A stretch of DNA of 64,000 nt, taken from contig JACEFZ010013530.1 in NCBI GenBank assembly GCA_014155875.1, forward strand, positions 563,001-627,000. The letters run 5' to 3'. The notes below the pieces were generated by a model. It made no database searches. It was not told the DNA's origin and was given only the letters and a program-made list of their open reading frames with translations. A program made the position numbers and the translations under genes. Shown piece after piece: positions 36,233 to 47,744 of the stretch; the stretch's first letter is position 1, and the number at the start of each line of letters is the position of its first letter. Source of the stretch: Cepaea nemoralis. Its lineage: Eukaryota > Mollusca > Gastropoda > Stylommatophora > Helicidae.

Positions 36233-37552
36233 CCTTTCTATGTTTCAGAAAGACTTTTTCCCTTAAAAAGTCGTTAGTCCTAATCCCTCTATTCTATTCC
36301 CTCTCTTTCCTTACCTCCCACAACTCCTCTAATCTTCCTCAAACCAACTTTATTTTAAGTAAAACAATCTATTCGTAATTCTTCCCCTGTCATATAGCAA
36401 ACCACTATACATTTCTTGTTCGTTCTTGGCTCTTCAAAGTTCCTGTACAAAATATATATATCATAAGTACAGCTCGTTTAATTCGTTATCGTACACTTGA
36501 CATTATGAAATTCCTCACTCTTTCACCACACAGGATAGACAGAAAACAATGTAGTTAGAAAAAGTAAAGAAGGGGTGCGCAACCAATGAAAAGCATAAAA
36601 GAATGAATAGTCAACACAATCACATTTACCTCTCTTGCCAACAAAAAAAATTTTGGTAAAAAGTTTTTTAAAATAAATCTTATGAAATACATATTTGTTC
36701 CCTATAAATCAAGTTGATATAAGTTTTCTCAACATTTATATATTCAACATTTATATTGCCATCCACAATCTTGTCTATATTTCACTTATCTCATCTTCAA
36801 CCACGAGCCAATGTTCATATTCCATGAACATTTTTAATTTAATTAACGCTGATTTTTCACAGCTCCTATATCTTGCCCCCTCACATCCCATGATCTGCTT
36901 CTTTGTCCATCTATATATACCCCAGCTTATATGCTGCCATTCACAGCCTCCCCCCTTCTTTTTTTTCCATATACCCAACCTTATATCTTCACATAACGCT
37001 GACTTTAATGCAGCTCCTATTTTACTTTCTCATAGCCATTCCCGACCCATGTTTCTAATACTTCATATCCATAAGAACCTCTTCATGCCGATTATCACAG
37101 CAACATAATATTCACAAAGAGAATGTGTCTCTCTATTAGCCCTCAGTAGTTTTATTAACTCTTTTCTGAACGAAGGGTCTTAAATAAAGCCCCATGTATT
37201 TTCTTTCTTCTAGCCAACACCATAACTATTTGAAAATTAAACTTACTTAATTAAATTTGTAACATATTTACTAACAAGGTAACCTAACACACAAAACAAC
37301 TTATTTAAATTATGAGTGAAGCGAAATAAAATCAAAACAGGACATCATACCCCCCAAGTAGTTTTTTACAGATATTTATGTTTCCCCTCATATTAACTAT
37401 AGATATCAACTAATTCAAAGAAAAACACATTTTAAAATAATATAACATGCATCCTATCAAATCAGAAGAAAATATTCTAGTATTACCTAACACTACTGGT
37501 CTCTTTTACGGACCAATAGTTTGTACGCAAAAGTCTAAGAACACACGACTTA

Positions 37553-37563
37553 GGATTTGAACC
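37553..37563 (-). promoter_or_regulatory. B-box-like word in the LTR element interior
   Basis: The minus strand reads GGTTCAAATCC, a good tRNA B-box match, with loosely tRNA-like sequence over 37540-37620. It may be a captured tRNA or SINE head; the arms do not fold well by eye. Confidence 0.3.
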
Positions 37564-37833
37564 TGGATAGTCGCGGAATCTCAAAACGCTGTCTACTATG
37601 TAACACATCGAACTAACTCCAGAATTTTGAAGACCTTTGTTCTGCTCGCATCAATTGCACAGAGACAGAGTTACGGCACGGTTCTACACTTATATTGAAC
37701 GTTCAAACGAGTTTGATAAATGGCCACTACGTCGTCTGTGAGAGTTACAGCAGCCAAAAGCCCGGCTAGGGGTGGTTATCTGTAAGTATTCTTCAGGGAA
37801 CCTCGCTGTACGGACCTGCTATCACGAAACCTG

Positions 37834-37845
37834 GTCACGGCACCA
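37834..37845 (-). other. Primer binding site complementary to tRNA-His
   Basis: The minus strand reads TGGTGCCGTGAC, the exact complement of the last 12 nucleotides of animal tRNA-His including CCA (GTCACGGCACCA). It starts ten bases inside the LTR. tRNA-His priming is known for some BEL/Pao-like LTR elements; the superfamily assignment here is inference. Confidence 0.7.
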
Positions 37846-37855
37846 TTTAGTCCTC

Positions 37856-38109
37856 TGTAACAAAGCTCACACAAAGAGGACCAACGAGTTCTTCCAGTTA
37901 AATATAAATGGAGTTTTATTCCAAATCGATGACCACTACAACAATCTTATTACAATTCCGTAATATCGTGACTTCTCTCCTCCAGGCCCAGATGTTTACT
38001 GACCACCTAACAACCAACTACGTCACGACTTGAGCATCTTTCTTCCCATTCCATCCTGATGCTCAAGCGTGCTGTAGCTTTGCCCACCTAACTTATACAT
38101 TCTGCTACA
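37856..38109 (-). repeat. LTR (5' LTR in element orientation)
   Basis: 254 bp, TGTA...TACA. On the minus strand it contains a TATAAG-like word early and AATAAA (GGAATAAAACTCC), a possible polyadenylation signal. Confidence 0.9.
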
Positions 38110-38113
38110 CTAC

Positions 38114-40672
38114 ACGACACCACACACTATAATCATGTAACCCCGACTACACTACACCACACCACACTTAAATCATGTAACCCCGACTACACAACACCAC
38201 ACACTATAATCATGTAACCCCGACTACACCACACCACACACTATAATCATGTAACCCCGACTACACCACACCACACACTATAATCATGTAACCCCGACCA
38301 CACCACACCACACTCTATAATCATTTAACCCCGACTACACCACACCAAACACTATAATCATGTAACCCCGACTACACCACACCACACACTATAATCATGT
38401 TACCCCGACTACACCACACCACACACTATAATCATGTAACCCCGACTACTCCACACCACATCTCACACTGTATGATTATATAACCCCCACCACACCACAC
38501 ACTAAATAATCATGTAACCCCGACTACACCACACCTTACACTGTATAATCGTGTAACCCCGACTACTCCACACCACATCACACACTGTATGATCATGTAA
38601 CCCCCACCACACCACACACTGTATAATCATGTAACCCCGACTACACCACACCATACACTGTATAATCGTGTAACCCCGACTACACCACACCACACACTGT
38701 ATAATCATGTAACCCCGACTACACCACACCACACTCTATAATCATGTAACCCCGACTACACTACACTACACCACACTTAAATCATGTAACCCCGACTACA
38801 CCACACCACACACTATAATCATGTAACCCCGACTACACCACACCAAACACTATAATCACGTAACCCCCGCCACACCATACACTATAATCAAGTAACCCCG
38901 ACTACACCACACCACACACTATAATCATGTTACCCAGACTACACCACACCACACACTATAATCATGTAACCCCGACTACACCACACCACACACACTGTAT
39001 GATCATGTAACCCCCACCACGCCACACACTAAATAATCATGTAACCCCGACTACACCACACCGTACACTGTATAATCGTGTAACCCCGACTACTCCACAC
39101 CACACACTATGATCATGTAACCCCCACCACCACACACTGTATAATCATGTAACCCCGACTACACCACACCATACACTGTATAATCGTGTAACCCCGACTA
39201 CACCACACCACACACTGTATAATCATGTAACTCCGACTACACCACACCACACACTGTATAATCGTGTAACCCCGACTACACCACACCACACACTGTATAA
39301 TCATGTAACCCCGACTACACCATACCACACACTGTATAATCATGTAACCCCGACTACTCCACATCACACACTATAATCATGTAACCCCGACTACTCCACA
39401 TCACACACTATAATCATGTAACCCCGACTACTCCACATCACACACTATAATCATGTAACCCCGATTACTCCACATCACACGCTATAATCATGTAACTCCG
39501 ACTACTCCACATCACACACTATAATCATGTAACCCCGACTACTCCACATCACACACTATAATCATGTAACCCCGACTACTCCACATCACACACTATAATC
39601 ATGTAACCCCGATTACTCCACATCACACACTATAATCATGTAACCCCGACTACTCCACATCACACACTATAATCATGTAACCCCGACTACTCCACATCAC
39701 ACACTATAATCATGTAACCCCGACTACTCCACATCACACACTATAATCATGTAACCCGACTACTCCACATCACACACTATAATCATGTAACCCCGACTAC
39801 TCCACATCACACACTATAATCATGTAACCCCGACTACTCCACATCACACACCATAATCATGTAACCCCGACTACTCCACATCACACACTATAATCATGTA
39901 ACCCCGACTACTCCACATCACACACTATAATCATGTAACCCTGACTACTCCACATCACACACTATAATCATGTAACCCCGACTACTCCACATCACACACT
40001 ATAATCATGTAACCCAGACTACTCCACATCACACACTATAATCATGTAACCCCGACTACTCCACATCACACACCATAATCATGTAACCCCGACTACTCCA
40101 CATCACACACTATAATCATGTAACCCCGACTACTCCACATCACACACTATAATCATGTAACCCCGACTATTCCACATCACACACTATAATCATGTAACCC
40201 CGACTACTCCACATCACACACTATAATCATGTAACCCCGACTACTCCACATCACACACTATAATCATGTAACCCGACTACTCCACATCACACACTATAAT
40301 CATGTAACCCCGACTATTCCACATCACACACTATAATCATGTAACCCCGACTACTCCACATCACACACTATAATCATGTAACCCCGACTACTCCACATCA
40401 CACACTATAATCATGTAACCCCGACTACTCCACATCACACACTATAATCATGTAACCCCGACTATTCCACATCACACACTATAATCATGTAACCCCGACT
40501 ACTCCACATCACACACTATAATCATGTAACCCCGACTACTCGACATCACACACTATAATCATGTAGCCCCGACTATTCCACATCACACACTATAATCATG
40601 TAACCCCGACTACTCCACATCACACACTATAATCATGTAACCCCGACTATTCCACACCATACACAAACTGTA
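38114..40672. repeat. 37-bp satellite, right block (homogeneous from about 39355)
   Basis: The same monomer family as 33830-35973. From about 39355 to 40660 the array is nearly pure 37-bp units (ATAATCATGTAACCCCGACT plus ACTCCACATCACACACT) with sparse single changes, whereas 38114-39350 is mixed. Apparent minus-strand ORFs repeating RGYMIIQCVVW are read-outs of the monomer. Confidence 0.96.
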
Positions 40673-41099
40673 TAATCATGTACATGGGCCAGAACTCTCC
40701 AGGCACAGAGGATCGAGTGGTCTACACTGTGCAGGAGGTCGGCCGTTATGCTGCTGTGTTACTGTACCATACATCCGGTCTATTAATCCACTGGAGCCCT
40801 ACGCGTGTCAGTCTTTCCAAGCAAGGACACAGAATCAGATGAGTACATTTTATCAGTTTAATAGTCTAATATTGTCATAGTGTGTTTCATGTAGGTTTGT
40901 GTTGGTTTGTATTTGTTTGTCCTGTGCTGACGAAGTCTTTGGCCGCAACGTCCAATTTGCCTCTTGTAGTCGTGTTTTAGTAAAGCTCACAATCTACTTC
41001 TCGTTGTTTTTTGGGTGATTCATTCATTGCTGTGTTACTGGTATGTTATTATCAGCCACGTTTAACACGTCCCACAAATGAACATCTGAGATATGTAGG
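40673..41099. other. Spacer, no recognised feature
   Basis: About 430 bp of unique sequence right of the satellite. No coding or mobile signal was recognised. Confidence 0.4.
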
Positions 41100-41290
41100 A
41101 GCATTAATGAGGAGTTATCCAAACAGACTAAAGGCTGTGGACAGACATGATCACCCATGCCACACGGCATGCTATAAGACACTCCCACACGGGGAGGTTA
41201 CAGCGGGACCAAGGTCACATAGAGACAGATCAATAATGGAACCGCACGAAGATGGAATTGACGCATGCACACATCAGAAAGACACGATAC
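41100..41290 (+). mobile_element. LINE 3'-end fragment
   Basis: The stretch at about 41125-41185 (AAGGCTGTGGACAGACATGA, GCCACACGGCATG) matches the 3' end of the LINE at 44310-44360, encoding KAVDRHDH. Only a short 5'-truncated piece remains. Confidence 0.55.
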
Positions 41291-41512
41291 ACTTGTAATC
41301 GATGAAGGGCCCATACTCCATATTGCTGCTCTAGGTTCCTTCGGGGAACATGTATAATTGATCATGACGATATTTTTAAAGCATCTTTCTTTAATTTCCA
41401 TTTCGCTGTGTAATTGTCCGATTGCCAATCCAATATCAAAGTGTGAGTAGCTGATTTAAAACCCGGCTGGGGTTGTCTGACCCTGAGGTACAGCCGTTCA
41501 CAAATATAGATA

Positions 41513-42140
41513 TTGTATGGGGACAGAGACCAGCACAAATATAGAAATTGTGTGCGTACATAGACCAGCACAAATATATAAATTGTGTAAGTATAGAGAC
41601 CAGCACAAATATAGAAATTGTGTACGCATAGAGACCAGCACAAATATAGAAATTGTGTACGTATACAGACCAGCACAAATATAGAAATTGTGTACGTATA
41701 GAGACCAGCACACATATAGAAATTGTGTGCGTATAGAGACCAGCACAAATATAGAAATTGTGTACGTATAGAGACCAGCACAAATATAGAAATTGTGTAC
41801 GCATAGAGACCAGCACAAATATAGAAATTGTGTACGTATAGAGACCAGCACAAATATAGAAATTGTGTATGTATAGAGACCAGCACACATATAGAAATTG
41901 TGTGCGTATAGAGACCAGCACAAATATAGAAATTGTATACGTATAGAGACCAACACAAATATAGAAATTGTGTACGTATAGAGATCAGCACAAATATAGA
42001 AAATGTGTGCGTATAGAGACCAGCACAAATATAGATATTGTATGGGGACAGAGACCAGCACAAATATAGACATTGTGTGCGTATAGATACCAGCACAAAT
42101 ATAGAAATTGTGTGCGTATAGAGACCAGTACAAATATAGA
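41513..42140. repeat. 35-bp satellite, left block
   Basis: About 18 copies of GTATAGAGACCAGCACAAAT plus ATAGAAATTGTGTGC. Because 35 is not a multiple of 3, each protein frame rotates, and three long minus-strand frames stay open. These are not genes. Confidence 0.95.
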
Positions 42141-42164
42141 CACAGTGTTTAGATAAAATACATG

Positions 42165-42403
42165 TTTTGCATATCCTTTACAGGACATCGCTGTCAACAC
42201 CAGCATCTTTCAGCTGGATGTTGATTTCTTGGCAAGATTACGCTCAGTAGTTTGCCATTGCTTTCTGAGCGGCCGGCTCACATACCCCGTAAGTTACCGA
42301 TGCGATTCGAACCACTGCTGATTCTCACAGTCATCACGTTACCTACGAGAGTATACGAGATTACGGAGAGAAGTCGCTAACCTCTAAGCCACGAAGCCGG
42401 CAT
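42165..42403 (-). mobile_element. tRNA-derived SINE, copy 2, inserted in the 35-bp satellite
   Basis: The minus strand reads a tRNA-like head CCGGCTTCGTGGCTTAGAGG (A box) and GGTTCGAATCGC (B box), then a body shared with copy 1 at 9429: AGCCGGCCGCTCAGAAAGCA, CTTGCCAAGAAATC and GATGTCCTGTAAA. The satellite resumes on both sides, so it is an insertion. Target duplications are not clean. The body loosely resembles the RTE-derived 3' domain of BovB-type SINEs (from memory). Confidence 0.82.
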
Positions 42404-42875
42404 GTGTGTATAGATACCAGCACAAATATAGACATTGTGTGTATAGATACCAGCACAAATATAAAAATTGTGTGTATAGATACCAGCACAAATATAGACA
42501 TGTGTATAGATACCAGCACAAATATAGACATTGTGTGCGTATAGAAACCAGCACAAAGACATACTTTGTGTGCGTATATAGACCAGCACAAATATAGACA
42601 CGGTGTGCGTATAGAAAGCAGCACAAGTATATACACGGTGTGTGTATAGATACCAGCACAAACACAGACATTGTGTGCGTATAGAGACCAGCACAAACAC
42701 AGACATTGTGTGCGTATAGAGACCAGCACAAACACAGACATTGTGTGCGTATAGAGACCAGCACAAACCAGACATTGTGTGAGTATAGAGACCAGCATAA
42801 ATATAGACATTGTGTGAGTATAGAGACCAGCATAAATATAGACATAGTGTGCGTATAGAGACCAGCACAAACATT
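42404..42875. repeat. 35-bp satellite, right block
   Basis: Continuation of the 41513-42140 array after the SINE, more variable, with shortened 24-31-bp units near 42410-42510. Confidence 0.93.
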
Positions 42876-43269
42876 GAATAATATTTGATATAATCATTGT
42901 GGTAAAAAAAAAAAAAATAGCTCCGCCACGGGGCAACCACGACATGAGGTTTCCGATAATCAGAAGTGGACCCCCTTCGCGAATGTTTCTGCCCCTTTAC
43001 CTCCCCAACTCTCTGAAGTTGGAATTCTTGACAATGAACCACAGAAATGCCATCTCGAGGCACTCAACGTCAGGGAGTGTTGTGAGAAAATCTGATCTAA
43101 CAATGACCGATGTGATGTGTTGAAGACACGTGAAATCAATGAAACACAATGCATTCTCTAACAAGAATTCTTCACCTTGAACTTATGGGGAAGGAAAACA
43201 AGTTAGGGGCCACTGGAGAAACTTCTGTGTACAAAACTGACTGATCATTAATACTAATTATTCAAGCCA
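42876..43269. other. Spacer, no gene recognised
   Basis: Unique sequence with an A run at 42903-42916 and overlapping short open frames on both strands. No domain or splice evidence. Confidence 0.4.
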
Positions 43270-43319
43270 TCTATAAGGCATGCCAGCAGTCAATGTCAGT
43301 TGATCGGCATCATGTACAC

Positions 43320-44361
43320 AGCCTCCTCTGTGCTGATGACATGGTTTTGGTCACTGAGAATGAAGTGCAGTTACAAGAAATGACAGGTGTAATTGCAACA
43401 GAAACGAGGACTTAGTTTGAATGACAAAGAAACAAAAGTTACAACAATTATTTTAATCTCTTCCCAAATGCAACATGAAAGCGAATTGAATCATTCTGTA
43501 ATAAGTCAACGTTTTTAAGTATTTGGGTAGTTTATTAACAGCAGGTGGAAGATGTTAAGGAAGATAAATGTAGAATATCCCAAGCAAAGACAGTATTCCA
43601 CAAGATGAAGAATATTCTCTGCAATTTATGTTTCTCAGTTGAGATGAGAAAAAGAGTTCTGAAGAGCTATACTGAACCACTCCTGATGTATGAAAGTGAA
43701 TCATGGAGAATTAGCAGACAAATGTGGAATTGTGTAGAGATGTGGTTTTATAAAAGAACGATGAGATCATCATGGACGGATAGAAAGGGTAATGAAGATA
43801 TCATGAAAGCAGTTATCTGGGTAATGAAGATATCATGAAAGCAGTTATCTGGTTAATGAAGATATCATGAAAGCAGTTATCTGGGTAATGAAGATATCAT
43901 GAAAGCAGTTATCTGGGTAATGAAGATATCATGAAAGCAGTTATCTGGGTAATGAAGATATCATGAAAGCAGTTATCTGGGTAATGAAGATATCATGAAA
44001 GCAGTTATCTGGGTAATGAAGATATCATGAAAGCAGTTATCTGGGTAATGAAGATATCATGAAAGCAGTTATCTGGGTAATGAAGATATCATGAAAGCAG
44101 TTATCTCACAAAGAGAACTGGTTACTCACATCAGAAGAAGACAGTCCACATTCTTTGGGCATGTCATGAAAGAGGTAAAGCTGGAGCATGTTGTCACAAG
44201 GGGAAGGTTGGAGGGGAGGAGAAGTAGAGGGGAACCAAGAGAGAAATTGCTGAACAGTTTGACATCATGGAGGAACATCAGTAACAGAAAGGATTACGAG
44301 TACATGAGACAGAAGGCTGTGGACAGACACGATCACCAACGCCACGCGGCATGGACTAGAC
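43320..44361 (+). pseudogene. LINE RT C-terminal half, interrupted by a 32-bp repeat expansion
   Basis: Frame 1 (43545-43838) carries the thumb/C-terminal region up to DRKGNEDIMKAVI. Ten 32-bp copies of GTAATGAAGATATCATGAAA plus GCAGTTATCTGG follow. Frame 2 (44091-44387) resumes at MKAVISQRELVTHIRRRQ and continues through the FGHVMK box and KAVDRHDH. The coding word MKAVI is the unit that expanded. Upstream, the ADD motif is followed by stops and indels. Confidence 0.78.
43788..44107. repeat. 32-bp minisatellite inside LINE coding sequence, 10 copies
   Basis: Ten nearly identical units; the second differs by one base (GGTTAATG for GGGTAATG). Both edges are LINE coding sequence, so one 32-bp segment of the LINE is the founder. 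Confidence 0.95.
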
Positions 44362-45110
44362 CAGGGGTCACCAAACTTTTTTCATAGTGGACCGGATAAA
44401 TGACAAAATTACGAGCGCGGGCCGCATAATCATTCTGTACAATACTTGCAAGCCACAATGAAAGCTCTGGGGGAAAAAAGACGAAAAACTAAGTTTAGCA
44501 GTCCATGGCAATGCACAAAAAGGAAAGAACCACAATATTTATTTACTTTAAAAAAAATTATCAAAGAAGGCGACGTTAGCAAAAACATAGTTACATCAGA
44601 AATAGTGTGCACATGTCCGAATCTCACAAACTAAGCAGCAAAAAAGGATAGTGAGATTTGTGAAACTAGCGTTTGGCTTTCAAGATATCATCAATGGTTT
44701 GGTTTAGAATTGCTGCGTCCAATCAAAAGAATTGCTTTCAAATGTTCATCAGTCAATCTCATTCGATGTGTTGACTTCACATACTTCATTTTTGGAAATG
44801 TTTGCTCACAGACATAAGTTGTTCCAAACGATGTTATTAAATCAGACCTAGCGTGCACATATCCGAATCTTACAAACTAAGCAGCAAACAAGGTTAGTCA
44901 GATTTGTGAAACTGACGTTTGGCTTTCATGATATTATCAATGTTTGGTTTGGAATTGCTGCATTCCATCAAGAAAATTGCTTTCAAATGTTCATCAGTCA
45001 ATCTCGTTCGGTGTGTTAACTTCACATACTTCATTATGGAAATGTTTGCTCACAGACATAAATTATTCCAAACACTGATGCCATATCAGCGGCAATTTTT
45101 TTTTTCAGTT
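44362..45110 (-). mobile_element. hAT transposon terminal part with C-terminal transposase remnant
   Basis: The plus-strand left end CAGGGGTCACCAAACTTTTT followed by a GGACCGGAT/GCGGGCCGC-rich stretch is the classic end of hAT (Charlie/Tip100-like) elements. Minus-strand coding sequence of the hAT dimerisation region follows twice in tandem. The other end was not found; LINE E lies next to it. A possible flank GACTAGAC precedes the end, but the partner 8 bp is lost. Confidence 0.75.
44590..45110 (-). pseudogene. hAT transposase C-terminus, tandemly duplicated
   Basis: The minus strand reads FPKLKKKIAADMASVFG, IYVCEQTFP, MKYVKLTHRTRLTDEHLKAI and SNSKPNIDNIMKAKRQFHKS, then, after a stop, a second copy: TYVCEQTFPKMKYVKSTHRM, RLTDEHLKAILLIG. 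The CEQ-F-MK/LTDEHL pattern is the hAT C-terminal dimerisation domain as in ZBED/GTF2IRD2-like and Charlie transposases. The duplicated block is about 250 bp (44590-44845 and 44846-45100). The catalytic DDE residues lie upstream in such proteins and are absent. Confidence 0.75.
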
Positions 45111-45751
45111 TCGGAAACTCAACAACAGGTAAGCAGTGATAAAATTCAACAAGTTTTCCTTCTCTGTGCTTCTCTTTCAGCTAGTCCATCCATCACGTGC
45201 CATGCCGGAAAGCGTGGACGGTCATGACTCGCCATGTCACTCGATCACCAGAGTCGTGGATCAGCTCAATGTTTCTGTCTCGACCATGCCATGCGGCCAA
45301 GTCATCCAGGTATTTACTTCTCGGTCTTCCCCTTGGTCTGTACCCTTCGATCTTGCCAGTTGTCACCAAGTTCTCCAATTCATTTCTTCTTATAACATGT
45401 CCAAAATCTTTTGACTGTCTACGACTAATTTCTCTAATCAATCTACGCTTTTCATTTGTTTCCTGTAGTACTTGGTCATTGGTTTTTCTGTCTGTCCCTG
45501 GTATTCTTTGCATTCTCCTCAGAAATCACATTTCGAGAGCCATCAGATGTGTTTTTTTTTTTTTTTTCAGCTTAACTGCTCATTGTCCAAGTTTCACATC
45601 CATACAAAAGTACAGGCTCAATTTAGCACCTCAACTCTCTATTTCTCGTTTCAGTTGACATCCCTTTATTGGTCAGTATGTTTTTCATCTTGCCAAAGGC
45701 TACCTTCGCCATGGCGATTCTTGTTCTAATCTCTTCAAGGCATCTCCCATC

Positions 45752-45764
45752 AGATGTTATGACT
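45752..45764. repeat. Target duplication of nested LINE F, left copy
   Basis: AGATGTTATGACT, exactly repeated at 47331-47343 (13 bp). Confidence 0.9.
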
Positions 45765-47330
45765 TCTTCTGCTTCTTCAGCGTTCCGAGCAATTGAGGTT
45801 CTTTGCTGCAGATACAATCCGTCTCCATTCGTCTCTCTGGTTGACCTTCTCTTGCCAGTCGTTGATTCCAAGTGCTTGTAGGTCTGTATATATATTATCT
45901 CTCTACCGTCTTCTTGGTCTACCTCGGGGTCTACGATCATTTATTTCCTGAGTGTAAGCGAGTTTTGTTTCCCAATTATCTTCCATTCTTTCTATATGCC
46001 CCAGCCATTGTAGTCTATTAGCTTTCATGATACCAGTGATTAGCGGGGACTTAGATAATAAATGTCTTTGTTACATCTTCTTTTCCACTCTCCACTTTGT
46101 GTATCCCTAATGGGTCCAAAGATGCGTCTTAAAACTTTGTTCTCAAAGGTTTGTAACAAGGCTTCGTCTCCTTTCGTTGTACTCCAGGCATTCAGAGCCA
46201 TACAGCACAACTGGTCTGATCAGTGTTTTGTATATTGTGATTTTGATGTTACGAGATAGCGCATTTGATTTTACTAGATGTTGTAGTGCATAGTATATCT
46301 TATTTCCAGAATTGATTCTAGTTTGTATTTCTTCCCTTATGATGTTGGAGCAGTTGAAGATTGTACCCAGGTATTTGTATGTTTCCTTTCTTTTAATGGT
46401 CATATTATCTATTTTATGTGGCCAGAGTTTTTAGCCATTCCTTCTCTTGAAATTACAATATATTCTGTCTTATCTTGGTCGATAACCAGCCCCATCTGTT
46501 GGACTTTTTCCTTTAAGTGAGTCAATATTTATAATGTCTTTTGTTCACTTTCCACTATAATATCTATATCATCTGCATAACCAAGCAGGTTGGATGTTCC
46601 TCCAATATCACATTCCTCCTTTACCTTCCTTACAACTGTCTCTAGAGCCTGATTGAAGAGTAGCGGCGATAGTGCATCACCCTGTTTCAAGCCAGATGTT
46701 ATTTGGAAGGGGTCTGATTTCCTGCCTTTATATGTATCTTCCATGCATAGTCTGGTCATGTTGATTAACTTCCTTAGGTATTCCAAATTCCTGCATAGCA
46801 TTCCATAGACTATTCCTATGGACACCATCATAAGCCTTTTTAAAATCCACAAAAATGTTATGGAGATCTCTTTTACATTCCCAATTTTTCTCGGCTATTC
46901 GTCGTTAGATAAATATATGATCTATTGTTGATCTGTTTTGTCTAAAACCCGTCTGGTAGTCACCTAATATGTCTTCTAAATATGGTTTTAGTCATATTAG
47001 TAATACTGCGGATAGTAATCTTATAGCTTGTGGACAGCAGTGATATTCCTCTAAAATTTTCACATTGGAACTTGTCTCCTTTCTTAAAGATAGGTATCAA
47101 TAATGACTCTTTCCAGTCATGGGTAATTCTTCTGTCCTCCAGATTTTTATTATTAGTTCGTATAGCTTTAGATGTAATGCATGGCCACCTGCCTTTATAA
47201 ATTCAGCAGCAATTTCATCAGCCCCAGTTGCCTTATTGTTTTTAAGTCGTGTGATTACATATAGGATCTCTTCAAATGCAGGTTCTTCAATTTGTGGTTC
47301 ACGCGTTAGAACCTCTTCCTGTGGGAAAGT
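45765..47330 (-). mobile_element. LINE F (RTE-like), 5' truncated, nested in LINE E
   Basis: A 1,566-bp insertion bounded by an exact 13-bp duplication. Same strand as its host. On the minus strand it ends in a GAA-rich tail (GAAGAAGCAGAAGAAG). Confidence 0.9.
45780..47320 (-). pseudogene. LINE F reverse transcriptase, degenerate
   Basis: Read 5' to 3' on the minus strand: LKNNKATGADEIAAEFIKAG (RT motif 1), a damaged middle, LKQGDALSPLLFNQALE (motif B'), LLGYADDIDIIVES (catalytic ADD), KRKETYKYLGTIFN, TLIRPVVLYGSE, MKANRLQWLGHIERMEDN, NDRRPRGRPRRR, then after a stop LQALGINDWQEKVNQRDEWR and RIVSAAKNLNCSER. The order is that of RTE-like LINEs. Several frameshifts; LINE E, its host, must be older. 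Confidence 0.85.
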
Positions 47331-47343
47331 AGATGTTATGACT
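47331..47343. repeat. Target duplication of nested LINE F, right copy
   Basis: AGATGTTATGACT, the partner of 45752-45764. Confidence 0.9.
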
Positions 47344-47733
47344 GTTCCGAGATAATTGTACGGATTCACTTTTTGAAGAATATTTCCATTTACTTGCATA
47401 TTACATTTTGGTATTTCTTTCTTCCTAGTGACGAAAATAATCTGTCTTTTTACAGTTTAATTCTAATCCCAGTTGTTCACTGTGTGCAACAATCGCATCA
47501 ACTAATTGTTGCAGATTCTGCACATTGTCTGCAATCAATACTGTATCATCTGCATAACTAATGTTATTGATGTTTCGTCCTCCAATGATGATTCCATTCA
47601 TATCTTCTACATTTCTGAAAATATTTTCACTGTATAAGGGAAAAAGATCTGGGACATTACACATCCCTGTTTCACACCTCTCTTAATAGGCTGATATTGT
47701 CCCACTTCATTATCAATCCTTATGGCAGCTTGT

Positions 47734-47744
47734 TGTTTCCAATA
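47734..47744. repeat. Target duplication of nested LINE H, left copy
   Basis: TGTTTCCAATA, exactly repeated at 48524-48534 (11 bp). Confidence 0.9.

Larger units (their letters stand above)
35978..38109 (-). mobile_element. Non-autonomous LTR element inserted in the 37-bp satellite
   Basis: 2,132 bp with direct repeats of 255 and 254 bp at its ends. Each LTR begins TGTA and ends TACA, fitting the TG...CA rule. A 4-bp target duplication CTAC (35974-35977 and 38110-38113) flanks it, inside satellite on both sides. Orientation is minus: just inside the LTR on that strand is a primer binding site, and before the other LTR lies a purine-rich AACATAGAAAGG. The 1.6-kb interior (36233-37855) has no gag, protease, RT or integrase. 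It is therefore of TRIM/LARD type and mobilised by another element. The LTRs differ by about four substitutions and one indel, so insertion is fairly recent. Confidence 0.88.
43270..44361 (+). mobile_element. RTE-like LINE fragment with an internal minisatellite
   Basis: A plus-strand 3' fragment. RT remnants include LLCADDMVLVTENEVQLQ (about 43330), RISQAKTVFHKMKNILC, RVLKSYTEPLLMYESES, then a tandem expansion at 43788-44107, then TFFGHVMKEVKLEHVVTRG and KAVDRHDHQRHAAW. The hAT element begins immediately after the LINE end at 44361. Confidence 0.8.

Noticed and set aside
41362..42133. Long Cys/Tyr/Leu-rich minus-strand frames resembling membrane proteins
   Set aside because: They are a 35-bp repeat read in rotating phase, and the SINE insertion interrupts the neighbouring block.
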